NCBI GenBank assembly: GCA_003601535.1
Contig: PIXW01000126.1
Coordinates: forward strand, 1 to 6,958
DNA: 6,958 bases
Direction of reading: 5' to 3'
Source of the DNA: ANME-2 cluster archaeon
Lineage (GTDB): Archaea > Halobacteriota > Methanosarcinia > Methanosarcinales > Methanogasteraceae
Shown: positions 1 through 4,499 of the stretch, piece by piece
How positions within the stretch are numbered: position 1 is the first letter of the stretch
Layout: each line of letters opens with the position of its first letter
Made by a program: the position numbers and the translations under genes
Notes under the pieces: generated by a model
Databases searched by the model: none
Told to the model about the DNA's origin: nothing
What the model saw: only the letters and a program-made list of their open reading frames with translations

Positions 1-44
1 AGCGCCATTATTCCAACTGCCAGCACTTTGTTCATCCCATTCAT
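1..44 (-). CDS. Partial gene: N-terminus of a probable exported protein
   Basis: The first 14 complete codons of a minus-strand gene lie at the left edge and read MNGMNKVLAVGIMA. A lysine followed by a hydrophobic run suits the start of a signal peptide, so an exported protein is likely, as for the three exported proteins upstream. The start is well supported: AGGAGGTG (61-54) sits 9 bases before the ATG. A second in-frame ATG at 35-33 is farther from this site and less likely. The rest of the gene lies outside the window, so no function can be given. The gap of about 200 bases to the regulator gene before it contains promoter-like sequence, so it may have its own transcript. Confidence 0.7.
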   Translation of the reverse strand, partial: MNGMNKVLAVGIMA

Positions 45-133
45 CTTCTTTTTCACCTCCTTTTTACATTGGATACTTCTGTCATCGCACCACTCCTCGG
101 CGCTCGCGCCCATTCGGGCAGTGAAGCTTATGA

Positions 134-194
134 TGAAACGATAGATATATGCGATCCGGAACAATTGTCCCGAAAAATAAAACAAATCGTTTCA
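134..194 (-). promoter_or_regulatory. Candidate promoter/operator before the left-edge gene
   Basis: The AT-rich gap between the regulator stop (253) and the next gene start (44) contains three things. There is a minus-strand TATA-like ATATATCTAT (150-141). Next to it on the upstream side is an imperfect palindrome, GGAACAATTGTCCC (158-171), with one mismatched pair. A 9-base inverted repeat encloses both: TGAAACGAT (134-142) and ATCGTTTCA (186-194). A palindrome abutting the TATA/BRE position is a typical place for an archaeal repressor or activator site, and a DNA-binding protein gene lies just upstream. The TATA to ATG distance of about 100 bases would imply a long leader. Function is inferred only from layout. 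Confidence 0.3.
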
Positions 195-241
195 AAAAGT
201 GAAATAGGTCAAATTACTTTGTTTACATATCGTAATATACT

Positions 242-251
242 CAAAAAAAGT
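242..251 (-). terminator. U-tract just after the regulator gene, possible terminator
   Basis: Immediately after the TGA stop of the membrane-bound regulator gene, the minus strand reads CTTTTTTTGA. Archaeal terminators are often simple U-rich runs without a strong stem, and no convincing stem is present here. The call rests on position and the run of seven T residues only. Confidence 0.3.
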
Positions 252-252
252 T

Positions 253-810
253 TCATCGATCCTTTCTTAACGAATCCGAAAGTTTCACCATCTTGCTCAT
301 GCCGTTCTCATACCTGATGATCAGTTTCCTGCGCTCTAAATCCTGCAGCGTCCTCGAGAGCGTGGATTTCGGAATCCCGATCCGCGCAGCAAGTTCTGCC
401 TGATTCATCTCTCCGGAATCGTTGAGTTCTTTTATGACCCTCTGCTCGTTTCCTTTGAGGATGTTCAAGATATTCTCGATCTTCTCTGATTCAATTTCAA
501 GATTTGAATCCGGAACCGCCGGATACGTCACAGCATGATTAAAGGTTTCAGCCGTGGCACGATCCGCCTGCATATCCGGCTCAGGCTTGATGAACAACAG
601 GTAGAAAATACTGATCCCAAGCAGAAACGAAGATACTGCGATGATCAGGCAGTCTTTGATCGTATAAAGGTTTGGAATCTCCTTGAGCGTCGTTGATCCA
701 TCCTGAACCATGATCTGAACCGTTGTTGGGAGCAGCAGTTTATTGACGAGCATGAATGCGGATAAAACGAGCAATGCCGCAACCAGAAGAGTTTTTCCTT
801 CGATTTTCAT
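253..810 (-). CDS. Membrane-tethered winged helix-turn-helix transcriptional regulator
   Basis: This 185-residue protein has two membrane segments (about residues 7-27 and 52-74) with a short extracytoplasmic loop of about 25 residues between them. A polar linker (75-110) leads to a cytoplasmic winged helix-turn-helix (about 111-178). The HTH core is visible as MNQAELAARIGIPKSTLSRT, followed by LQDLERRKLI and a short wing, as in MarR/IclR-like archaeal regulators. The recognition helix is around PKSTLSRTLQDL. The start ATG has a GGAGAT site (819-814) 3 bases upstream. The gene is last in a run of exported-protein genes, 37 bases after the previous stop but separated from it by a terminator-like hairpin. 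Membrane tethering suggests it reports envelope state or exported products to DNA. Its target sites and ligand are unknown; the palindrome at 158-171 is only a candidate. Confidence 0.85.
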   Translation of the reverse strand: MKIEGKTLLVAALLVLSAFMLVNKLLLPTTVQIMVQDGSTTLKEIPNLYTIKDCLIIAVSSFLLGISIFYLLFIKPEPDMQADRATAETFNHAVTYPAVPDSNLEIESEKIENILNILKGNEQRVIKELNDSGEMNQAELAARIGIPKSTLSRTLQDLERRKLIIRYENGMSKMVKLSDSLRKDR

Positions 811-819
811 ATTATCTCC

Positions 820-849
820 AAAAAATAAAAAGGGGAATTAAAATCCCCT
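820..849 (-). terminator. Stem-loop plus U-tract overlapping the stop codon of the PepSY-like gene
   Basis: On the minus strand, AGGGGA (849-844) pairs with TCCCCT (836-831) across a 7-base loop. TTTTATTTTTT follows directly (830-820). The first base of the stem is part of the TAG stop (850-848). A 6-bp stem and strong T-tract look like a classic intrinsic terminator, although the next gene's RBS starts only one base beyond it. It may instead attenuate or set an RNA 3' end. It closely resembles the hairpin at 2476-2493. Confidence 0.6.
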
Positions 850-1876
850 ATGGTTCTGCATCGAATATGCTGATGCCGTAGCCCATCCTGCTTGCATTGT
901 CGCTCTCGTTGATCTCATAAGTCCCTGCGATGTATGAGCCGCCTGCCATCGTCAGCGATACCGGCATCGAATGGGGCGTCATCAGCCCGCTACCACGACT
1001 CATCTCGAAACTGAGACGCTCCACAATGCTCTCATTCAGATTCACAGCAACCGTCATGTATGCGGTCATGTTCGCGGACTCGTTCAGGATATCGATATGT
1101 ACCGATGCGTATCTGTCCGAACTCCTGTTCAAACGGATTACGCGCTCTTCTTCGCTACTCGTGACATTGGCATTCACGCCGCCCTCGATTTCGATTGTCA
1201 CATCTGCTACAGGCGATAGCATGGCGGCTACCCAGCTGACGTTATATTCTCTTCCATCCAGCAGTTCCCGCACGTCTGGATCAGAGAGCGCGATATCGAT
1301 CGCCTGCTCTTCTTCAACTGGCGTTAATGGCTTGATGGTGGGTGGCAGAGATTTCAGCATATCTGCAGTTGCTCTGAATGTGCTCCTCTGGACTACCTCT
1401 ACCACCTCCTTCTCATCCAGATTCACCATAACCGTCGCACCGTTTTGTCCTTCTGATACATTCAGGATGCCTATCATCACCGCCACCTGCATATCCTCCC
1501 CTTCCCTGTTCAGATTCGGGGAGGGCATTCCTTTCACACACTCGATCTCATACTCCCTGCCATCTATGAACTCCTGTACCTCATAGTCGGCGAGTGCGAT
1601 ATCGATTGCTTCCTGCCGTTCTTCTGGTGTCAGTTCTCTCGGCGGCGCAAGTTCGATCATCCCTGTTCTGGCACTGGCAGTTATCTTGCCTTCACGTATC
1701 ACAACCATCGTAACACCAGTGGCATTTATGCCTGTGCCGTTGCCATAAGCATCTGCCGAATACAGCACCGTGTCTTCCACAGGCGACTGCGGCGCCATCC
1801 ATTGTGCGCTAACGATCCCGAGCCCTGTGCCCACCATCGCAAGTACTGCGATTGCGAGCAAACTGTTTCTGTCCAT
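848..1876 (-). CDS. Exported protein with two PepSY-like repeats
   Basis: This 342-residue protein begins with a signal peptide or N-terminal anchor (residues 1-24, MDRNSLLAIAVLAMVGTG...) after AGGAGGT (1890-1884) 7 bases upstream of the ATG. The mature part contains an internal duplication. Residues 84-162 begin TPEERQEAIDIALADYEV and residues 185-287 begin TPVEEEQAIDIALSDPDV. Each copy continues with an (I/L)DGREY motif and then beta-rich sequence ending in VNLxE..VVE or VNLNE..VER. This alpha-then-beta pattern resembles the PepSY-like domains common in archaeal secreted proteins, but the assignment is by eye. About ten N-glycosylation sequons (for example NGT 46, NAT 51, NVS 139, NRS 250, NES 265, NMT 269) fit a cell-surface location. 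Residues 290-342 form a further unassigned beta-rich tail. No enzyme motif is seen; binding, inhibition of a protease or a structural role are all possible. The signal-peptide region is nearly shared with the gene at 2482-2931. Confidence 0.85.
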   Translation of the reverse strand: MDRNSLLAIAVLAMVGTGLGIVSAQWMAPQSPVEDTVLYSADAYGNGTGINATGVTMVVIREGKITASARTGMIELAPPRELTPEERQEAIDIALADYEVQEFIDGREYEIECVKGMPSPNLNREGEDMQVAVMIGILNVSEGQNGATVMVNLDEKEVVEVVQRSTFRATADMLKSLPPTIKPLTPVEEEQAIDIALSDPDVRELLDGREYNVSWVAAMLSPVADVTIEIEGGVNANVTSSEEERVIRLNRSSDRYASVHIDILNESANMTAYMTVAVNLNESIVERLSFEMSRGSGLMTPHSMPVSLTMAGGSYIAGTYEINESDNASRMGYGISIFDAEP

Positions 1877-1889
1877 ATCTTTTACCTCC
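1808..1889 (-). repeat. Leader and signal-peptide repeat, copy 1
   Basis: These 82 bases cover the RBS, start and signal-peptide codons of the PepSY-like protein. They align without gaps to 2863-2944, with about 63 of 82 identical by eye. Identity includes the RBS-to-ATG spacer and silent positions, so it reflects shared descent, not just similar signal peptides. The coding regions downstream do not align convincingly. Confidence 0.75.
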
Positions 1890-1923
1890 TTATCTGTTCT
1901 CTATTCTGTCTTTCGGATGTCAT

Positions 1924-2451
1924 TCACCAGAGTCCTCTAAACGTAGTCCATAGACGGTCAACGAATCTAAACTTCTTACTGGTGTTCTGCCCATCATCGC
2001 TTGTGTTGTGAGATGCTTCGATCATGTTGGTGGCGTTTGAGTGATCTATACGGTGTGTGTGGACTTTTGCTTCAGTGTCGTTCACATCCATCCCGAACAT
2101 CATCTCTGATCTGTTGAATTCTCTGACAGTCTCTGTACCGTTGGCATCTATCATGCGGGAGTACACCTTGCTGTGAGATTTATTGATATCCATCTCTGCC
2201 ATCATATCCGCCATCGCTAATCTGTTGAACTCTCTGACCGTCTCGGTGCCGTTGGCATCCACCGTGTAGGTATAACCCCAATGCCGGGGAGACTTATTGG
2301 AGCACTCATTTAAGTGCATTTCAATCGTCTCTGTGCCGTTTTGTATCGTTATTACACCTCCAGCCACATCACCGTCTAACACGACTGCGCCGGATATACT
2401 CATTCCGATCAGTAATATCACCGCGGATATACCGATTTTTACTATATTCAT
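1924..2451 (-). CDS. Small secreted sequon-rich protein with 37-residue repeats
   Basis: This 175-residue protein is not from a family I recognise. Residues 1-22 (MNIVKIGISAVILLIGMSISG) form a signal peptide or anchor. The body carries a 37-residue tandem repeat whose best-kept core is DANGTETVREFN, at residues 65-76 and 102-113. Weaker copies start near 36 (IQNGTETIEMHL) and 135 (IDHSNATNMIEA). Ten N-x-S/T sequons (38, 52, 67, 90, 104, 113, 124, 139, 149, 156) predict a heavily N-glycosylated surface protein. The tail (FRFVDRLWTTFRGLW) is basic and aromatic and is not an obvious membrane anchor. An in-frame ATG two codons earlier (2457) was rejected because GGAGG touches it; the same GGAGG is ideally spaced from 2451. 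The gene lies 30 bases after the previous stop and 47 before the next start, in an apparent operon. Confidence 0.75.
   Translation of the reverse strand: MNIVKIGISAVILLIGMSISGAVVLDGDVAGGVITIQNGTETIEMHLNECSNKSPRHWGYTYTVDANGTETVREFNRLAMADMMAEMDINKSHSKVYSRMIDANGTETVREFNRSEMMFGMDVNDTEAKVHTHRIDHSNATNMIEASHNTSDDGQNTSKKFRFVDRLWTTFRGLW
2111..2261 (-). repeat. Tandem DNA repeat, 111-base period, in the sequon-rich protein gene
   Basis: The two best-preserved copies, 2111-2150 and 2222-2261, match at 35 of 40 positions. They are exactly 111 bases (37 codons) apart, so the frame is kept. They encode (I/V)DANGTETVREFNR. The sequence between them has drifted further, which implies either an old duplication with selection on the core or partial homogenisation. 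Confidence 0.85.
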
Positions 2452-2458
2452 CTTCATT

Positions 2459-2463
2459 CCTCC
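2459..2463 (-). promoter_or_regulatory. Start-deciding ribosome binding site GGAGG
   Basis: The minus strand reads GGAGGAATGAAGATG. GGAGG lies one base from the first ATG (2457), too close for initiation, and 7 bases from the second ATG (2451). The 7-base spacing equals that of the gene starting at 1876. This places the start of the sequon-rich protein at 2451. Confidence 0.7.
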
Positions 2464-2475
2464 AGAATAAAGAAT

Positions 2476-2493
2476 GGGGGATTAAAATCCCCC
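2476..2493 (-). terminator. Stem-loop overlapping the stop codon of the DEDGNV-repeat gene
   Basis: On the minus strand, GGGGGAT pairs with ATCCCCC? through a 7-bp stem (2493-2487 with 2482-2476) and a 4-base loop. The TAA stop (2484-2482) lies at the loop and the start of the 3' arm. The following ATTCTTTATTCT is only moderately T-rich, and the next gene's RBS lies 12 bases past the stem. A leaky terminator, an RNA-processing or stability element, or a translation-coupling structure are all possible. Its core matches the hairpin at 831-849. Confidence 0.5.
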
Positions 2494-2931
2494 GTTGTCC
2501 TCTTCCGGTATCGCAACCACGTTGCCGTCTTCGCCATTCCTGCACACGGATGTTCTCATGCGGGTCTCCGGACCGAAGTCTTCAGGCGCATCGCCGCAGA
2601 AGCCGTAGCGTACTCCTGCTATTACGTTACCGTCTTCGTCAGTTACGTTGTAGGATGCTCCAATCACGTTACCGTCTTCATCGGTTATTGGATCGAATGC
2701 ATCAGGCAACGGTTCGTTCGGATCGAATACGAAACTGTGTTCATCCTCGCCATCCGTCATGGCTACCGTCGTGACGCCGTCTTCGTCTACGACCGACAGC
2801 ATCATTCCATATATCCCATCCATATTCGATGGGACGTCCAGTGGGAGTTGCGAGTCTGATACGCTCGCAACTCCGAGTCCTGTGCACACCATCGCAATCA
2901 GTGCGACGGCAAGCAAGCTATTTCTGTTCAT
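2482..2931 (-). CDS. Small acidic secreted protein with DEDGNV repeats
   Basis: This 149-residue protein is not from a family I recognise. Residues 1-25 (MNRNSLLAVALIAMVCTG...) are a signal peptide; C16 lies within it, but no clear lipobox follows. The mature chain is strongly acidic and carries repeated DEDG motifs at 49-52, 84-88 (DEDGN), 98-102 (DEDGN) and EDGN at 134-137. The middle pair is a perfect 14-residue tandem spacing. Such D/E-D-G turns between short beta strands can bind calcium, but that is inference. Two mature cysteines, C112 and C130, could form a disulfide. One sequon (NVT 95) is seen. The frame is open farther upstream, but AAGAGGTG (2945-2938), 6 bases before this ATG, and the signal peptide fix the start. 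It is the first gene of the surface-protein run. Confidence 0.75.
   Translation of the reverse strand: MNRNSLLAVALIAMVCTGLGVASVSDSQLPLDVPSNMDGIYGMMLSVVDEDGVTTVAMTDGEDEHSFVFDPNEPLPDAFDPITDEDGNVIGASYNVTDEDGNVIAGVRYGFCGDAPEDFGPETRMRTSVCRNGEDGNVVAIPEEDNGGF
2623..2688 (-). repeat. 42-base tandem repeat encoding TDEDGNV
   Basis: Copies at 2623-2646 and 2665-2688 match at 20 of 24 positions with a 42-base (14-codon) period. Weaker relatives with the same GTCTTC(G/A) core occur near 2520-2535 and 2775-2790 in the same gene, which suggests growth by short duplications. Confidence 0.75.
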
Positions 2932-2944
2932 GTCTTTCACCTCT
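2863..2944 (-). repeat. Leader and signal-peptide repeat, copy 2
   Basis: This is the partner of 1808-1889. It covers the RBS, ATG and signal-peptide codons of the DEDGNV-repeat protein. The resemblance stretches slightly upstream of the RBS, where both leaders contain spaced TCTG-type words (plus strand), and stops soon after the signal peptide. Confidence 0.75.
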
Positions 2945-3160
2945 TGTTCTGTGTTCTGTTGCCGGGAATTTGTGTCAAACGCGCCCCCAGCAATTTGGCG
3001 CTCAATGTCATGCTTGGATGGAACAGCGCAAGTATGCAACGTGGAACGAGTGTTCCGGAATGTGGTACAACTCGTTCCGAAAAATGGGACAGGTGCAGTC
3101 ATGCACATCTCATGGATATCTCAATATCCTGCGATATCTCCCTGCCCAACCTCTGTAGTT
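2945..3160. other. Non-coding region upstream of the surface-protein run
   Basis: No gene is supported here. Minus-strand reading upstream of 2931 is open but low-complexity and lacks an RBS. I see no canonical TATA box for the surface-protein run; TTTTTC near 3085 and CAAATT near 2990 are weak at best. The region contains the palindrome cluster at 3043-3078, a small hairpin GGATAT/ATATCC (3114-3129), and a short direct repeat TGTTCTG (2945-2951, 2952-2958). The promoter of the run is presumably here. Confidence 0.4.
3043..3078. repeat. Nested palindrome cluster GGAACGAGT ... ACTCGTTCC
   Basis: A perfect 9-bp inverted repeat, GGAACGAGT (3043-3051) and ACTCGTTCC (3070-3078), encloses a second perfect palindrome, TTCCGGAA (3053-3060). 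GGAAC (3043-3047) can also pair with GTTCC (3052-3056), so alternative stems exist. It lies 112 bases upstream of the first gene of the surface-protein run. It could be an operator, a structured leader, or a remnant of a mobile-element end; the sequence does not decide. Confidence 0.5.
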
Positions 3161-3424
3161 CCGGAGTGCTGCGGCAGGGGCGAGCAGCAGCGGGTTGCAA
3201 TTGCGCGGGCGCTCATCAACAAGCCGAATATCCTGTTTGCTGATGAGCCGACCGCGAATCTGGATAGGGTCTCGTCGATGCAGATTCTTGAGCTGTTTCG
3301 GGCGCTGAATCAGGATATGTGGCAGACGATCCTGATGATGACGCATAAGCTTGAGGACGCGGATATCGGGACCCGGGTGATCTGGCTTGCTGACGGGGAG
3401 GTTTTATCCAATCCGTGGATCTAA
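3161..3424 (+). pseudogene. Relic of a LolD/MacB-type ABC transporter ATPase, C-terminal third
   Basis: The plus strand reads GEQQRVAIARALINKP, then the Walker B/D-loop ILFADEPTANLD and the H-loop LMMTH, ending with RVIWLADGEVL. These are unmistakable ABC ATPase motifs of the MacB/LolD exporter-ATPase type. The Walker A half is absent upstream. The signature, normally LSGGE, reads CCGRGE, so it is damaged. After GEVL (about 3406) the reading runs into sequence that makes sense only as the antisense of the PIN toxin gene and stops at 3422-3424. The relic is therefore truncated at both ends and cannot make a working ATPase. The first half of the open frame, before 3161, is not ABC-like. Confidence 0.8.
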
Positions 3425-3581
3425 CCTCATTTGCACCAGATAACCCCCCGCCACGCGTTACCACTTCATCGTAAACCTCTTGTGGGATGTAAACTTCTGA
3501 GAAGTATTCTCTCAACAGTTCCAGATTTCCGATTCGTGAAAGTGCGATAAGCGGTGTGGAATTGCAAACAACAATCATCAT
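3403..3581 (-). pseudogene. Truncated DUF3368-type PIN-domain toxin
   Basis: The N-terminal 60 residues, MMIVVCNSTPLIALSRIGNL... through GANEVRSTDWIK, match the start of DUF3368-type PIN domains (usually about 150-160 residues), ribonuclease toxins paired with UPF0175 antitoxins. The first metal-site position is N7 in the VxNSTPLI motif, and YDEV (37-40) is the next acidic patch. The later acidic residues needed for a complete PIN active site are missing. At about 3404 the sequence switches to the antisense of the ABC relic, and the frame runs on as unrelated low-complexity sequence to a stop near 3216. The ATG overlaps the UPF0175 stop as ATGA (3581-3578), which is normal translational coupling for this operon. 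The toxin is judged inactive. Confidence 0.75.
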
Positions 3582-3853
3582 CTGCCCAATACTTCTTTTA
3601 GCGTCTCAAGATCTTTTTCTGCATCCTTCGCGGTATAATCTATTGGGATGCCTTTTTCATTCAGTAACAGCAGCATCTCCCACTTATTCCGCACACCAGC
3701 AACTTCCGCTGCCTTCCCGAGCGACAATGTACCCTCTCTGTACAATTCCACCGCCAGTGAATGTCTGATGAACGTGTCAAGATCGCTCTCTTTGACTCTT
3801 GCTGCTGTCATGAACGAACTCGGTAAATTGATCGTTGCTACCATTGTTTCCAT
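3578..3853 (-). CDS. UPF0175 family antitoxin
   Basis: This 91-residue protein matches the small UPF0175 family in layout. It has an N-terminal strand VATINLP, then SLAVELYREGTLSLGKAAEVAGV (residues 32-54), which contains the helix-turn-helix-like core, and a tail WEMLLLLNEKGIPIDY...DAEKDLETLKEVL. UPF0175 proteins are typically encoded just before DUF3368 PIN toxins, as here, and probably bind the toxin and their own promoter. The frame opens with ATGATGATG at 3871, but GGTGAG (3863-3858) lies 4 bases before the ATG at 3853, and the family usually begins only a few residues before the INLP strand. The start is therefore placed at 3853; METMVATINL versus MVATINL (start 3844) remains open. Its partner toxin is truncated, so it is an orphan or domesticated antitoxin. 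Confidence 0.75.
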   Translation of the reverse strand: METMVATINLPSSFMTAARVKESDLDTFIRHSLAVELYREGTLSLGKAAEVAGVRNKWEMLLLLNEKGIPIDYTAKDAEKDLETLKEVLGR

Positions 3854-3879
3854 GGGACTCACCATCATCATCTATTCTA

Positions 3880-3916
3880 CTGGAGTATAGTATGCCCGCG
3901 CAAGTTTAAATCTTCC
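3880..3916 (-). promoter_or_regulatory. Candidate archaeal promoter of the UPF0175/PIN pair
   Basis: On the minus strand, GGAAGATTTAAAC (3916-3904) joins a purine-rich BRE-like stretch to a TATA-like TTTAAA, about 50 bases upstream of the ATG at 3853. A second AT-rich word, ATACTATAC, lies at 3894-3886. The spacing would give a leader of about 25 bases. It overlaps the 5' edge of the second ABC relic on the other strand. Inferred from spacing and composition only. Confidence 0.35.
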
Positions 3917-4034
3917 GAATGTGCGGAACTCCGCAGGCAGACGATTTTGGTGGTTGCGCATGAGCCCCGGGGACGCTGATGTCGGGATACGGGTGATCAT
4001 GCCCCGCGATTGTGAGGTTGTGGAGCGGGAGTGA
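3917..4034 (+). pseudogene. Second ABC transporter ATPase relic, frameshifted C-terminal end
   Basis: The plus strand reads AELRRQTILVVAHEP (to about 3969), the H-loop region of a MacB/LolD-type ATPase. After one extra base in the run CCCCGGGG (3965-3972) it continues in the next frame as GDADVGIRVIMPRDCEVVERE and a TGA stop (4032-4034). Alignment to the relic at 3323-3406 is clear at DNA level (for example CAGACGAT, GACGC.GAT.TCGGGA, CGGGTGATC). This copy keeps the natural C-terminus that the other lacks. Walker A, signature and Walker B are all missing. It is a different, diverged copy of the same kind of gene, not the other half of the first relic, because both cover the same C-terminal region. 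Confidence 0.7.
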
Positions 4035-4405
4035 GGGCACGGCTTTCTCATAAAAAACACACATGACCTGGCTATCGCAGTGCTTATACTGTCGATGAAA
4101 AACTACTTACCCACCCAGCCGCCACTGTTGCTCCGGTAATCGCTTGATACCAGGCCGGCCAGACTTTGGGACACATATCCCGTCTAAAAAACCGGTCGCC
4201 CGCCCCTTCGAATATACTGTTGTGGTCTAAACCACGAGTACCCTGCTGTTATTCAGAATTTCAGTAGATAGCGGGACAGCAAGGCTTCACATTCTGCCGG
4301 GTCCCAGTTTTCCGGGCGGCGTTCTCTCTTTTATCCGTCTATCGGCTTCTTCGGACAAGTATACAAACATAGCGGTACATACGCTCATCCAATGAACGAC
4401 TTAAC

Positions 4406-4421
4406 CACTGCTTTTGCAGTG
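4406..4421. repeat. Short perfect hairpin CACTGC-TTTT-GCAGTG
   Basis: A 6-bp perfect stem with a T4 loop (A4 on the minus strand) lies within the gene-poor stretch downstream of hdrA. No T-tract follows on either strand, so it is not called a terminator. Confidence 0.4.
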
Positions 4422-4462
4422 CCAAAGAGCGAAGGCAATGCAAGAGCAGAGGATGTTTCAAA

Positions 4463-4499
4463 ACATTCTGCAGTATCGCGGGGTGAGATTGCAGAATGT
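4463..4499. repeat. 10-bp inverted repeat ACATTCTGCA / TGCAGAATGT
   Basis: The arms at 4463-4472 and 4490-4499 are perfect complements separated by 17 bases. On the plus-strand RNA the stem can extend by a G-U and a U-A pair. The word ACATTCTGC recurs at 4291-4299 without a partner. It could be an RNA hairpin or a protein-binding site; no function is evident. Confidence 0.5.

Noticed and set aside
69..317. Plus-strand 82-codon open frame in the left gap
   Set aside because: No RBS and no recognisable domain. It overlaps promoter-like sequence and the 3' end of the regulator gene.
930..1586. Long plus-strand open frame of 218 codons
   Set aside because: It lies entirely antisense to the PepSY-like exported protein gene, has serine-rich low-complexity sequence and no RBS, while the minus strand has signal peptide, repeats and RBS.
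2932..3108. Upstream extension of the DEDGNV-repeat gene (start at 3108)
   Set aside because: The extension crosses the non-coding palindrome region, and would bury the signal peptide inside the protein. A good RBS precedes the ATG at 2931.
2759..3160. N-terminal half of the plus-strand frame that ends in the ABC relic
   Set aside because: This part is antisense to the DEDGNV gene and its leader and carries no Walker A or other ABC motif. Only the part from about 3161 is ABC-like.
3216..3402. C-terminal half of the minus-strand frame that starts as a PIN toxin
   Set aside because: It is the antisense of the ABC ATPase relic and reads as low-complexity S/P/R-rich sequence; not part of a PIN domain.
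3872..4060. Minus-strand 62-codon open frame
   Set aside because: It is antisense to the second ABC relic, has no RBS and no recognisable domain.
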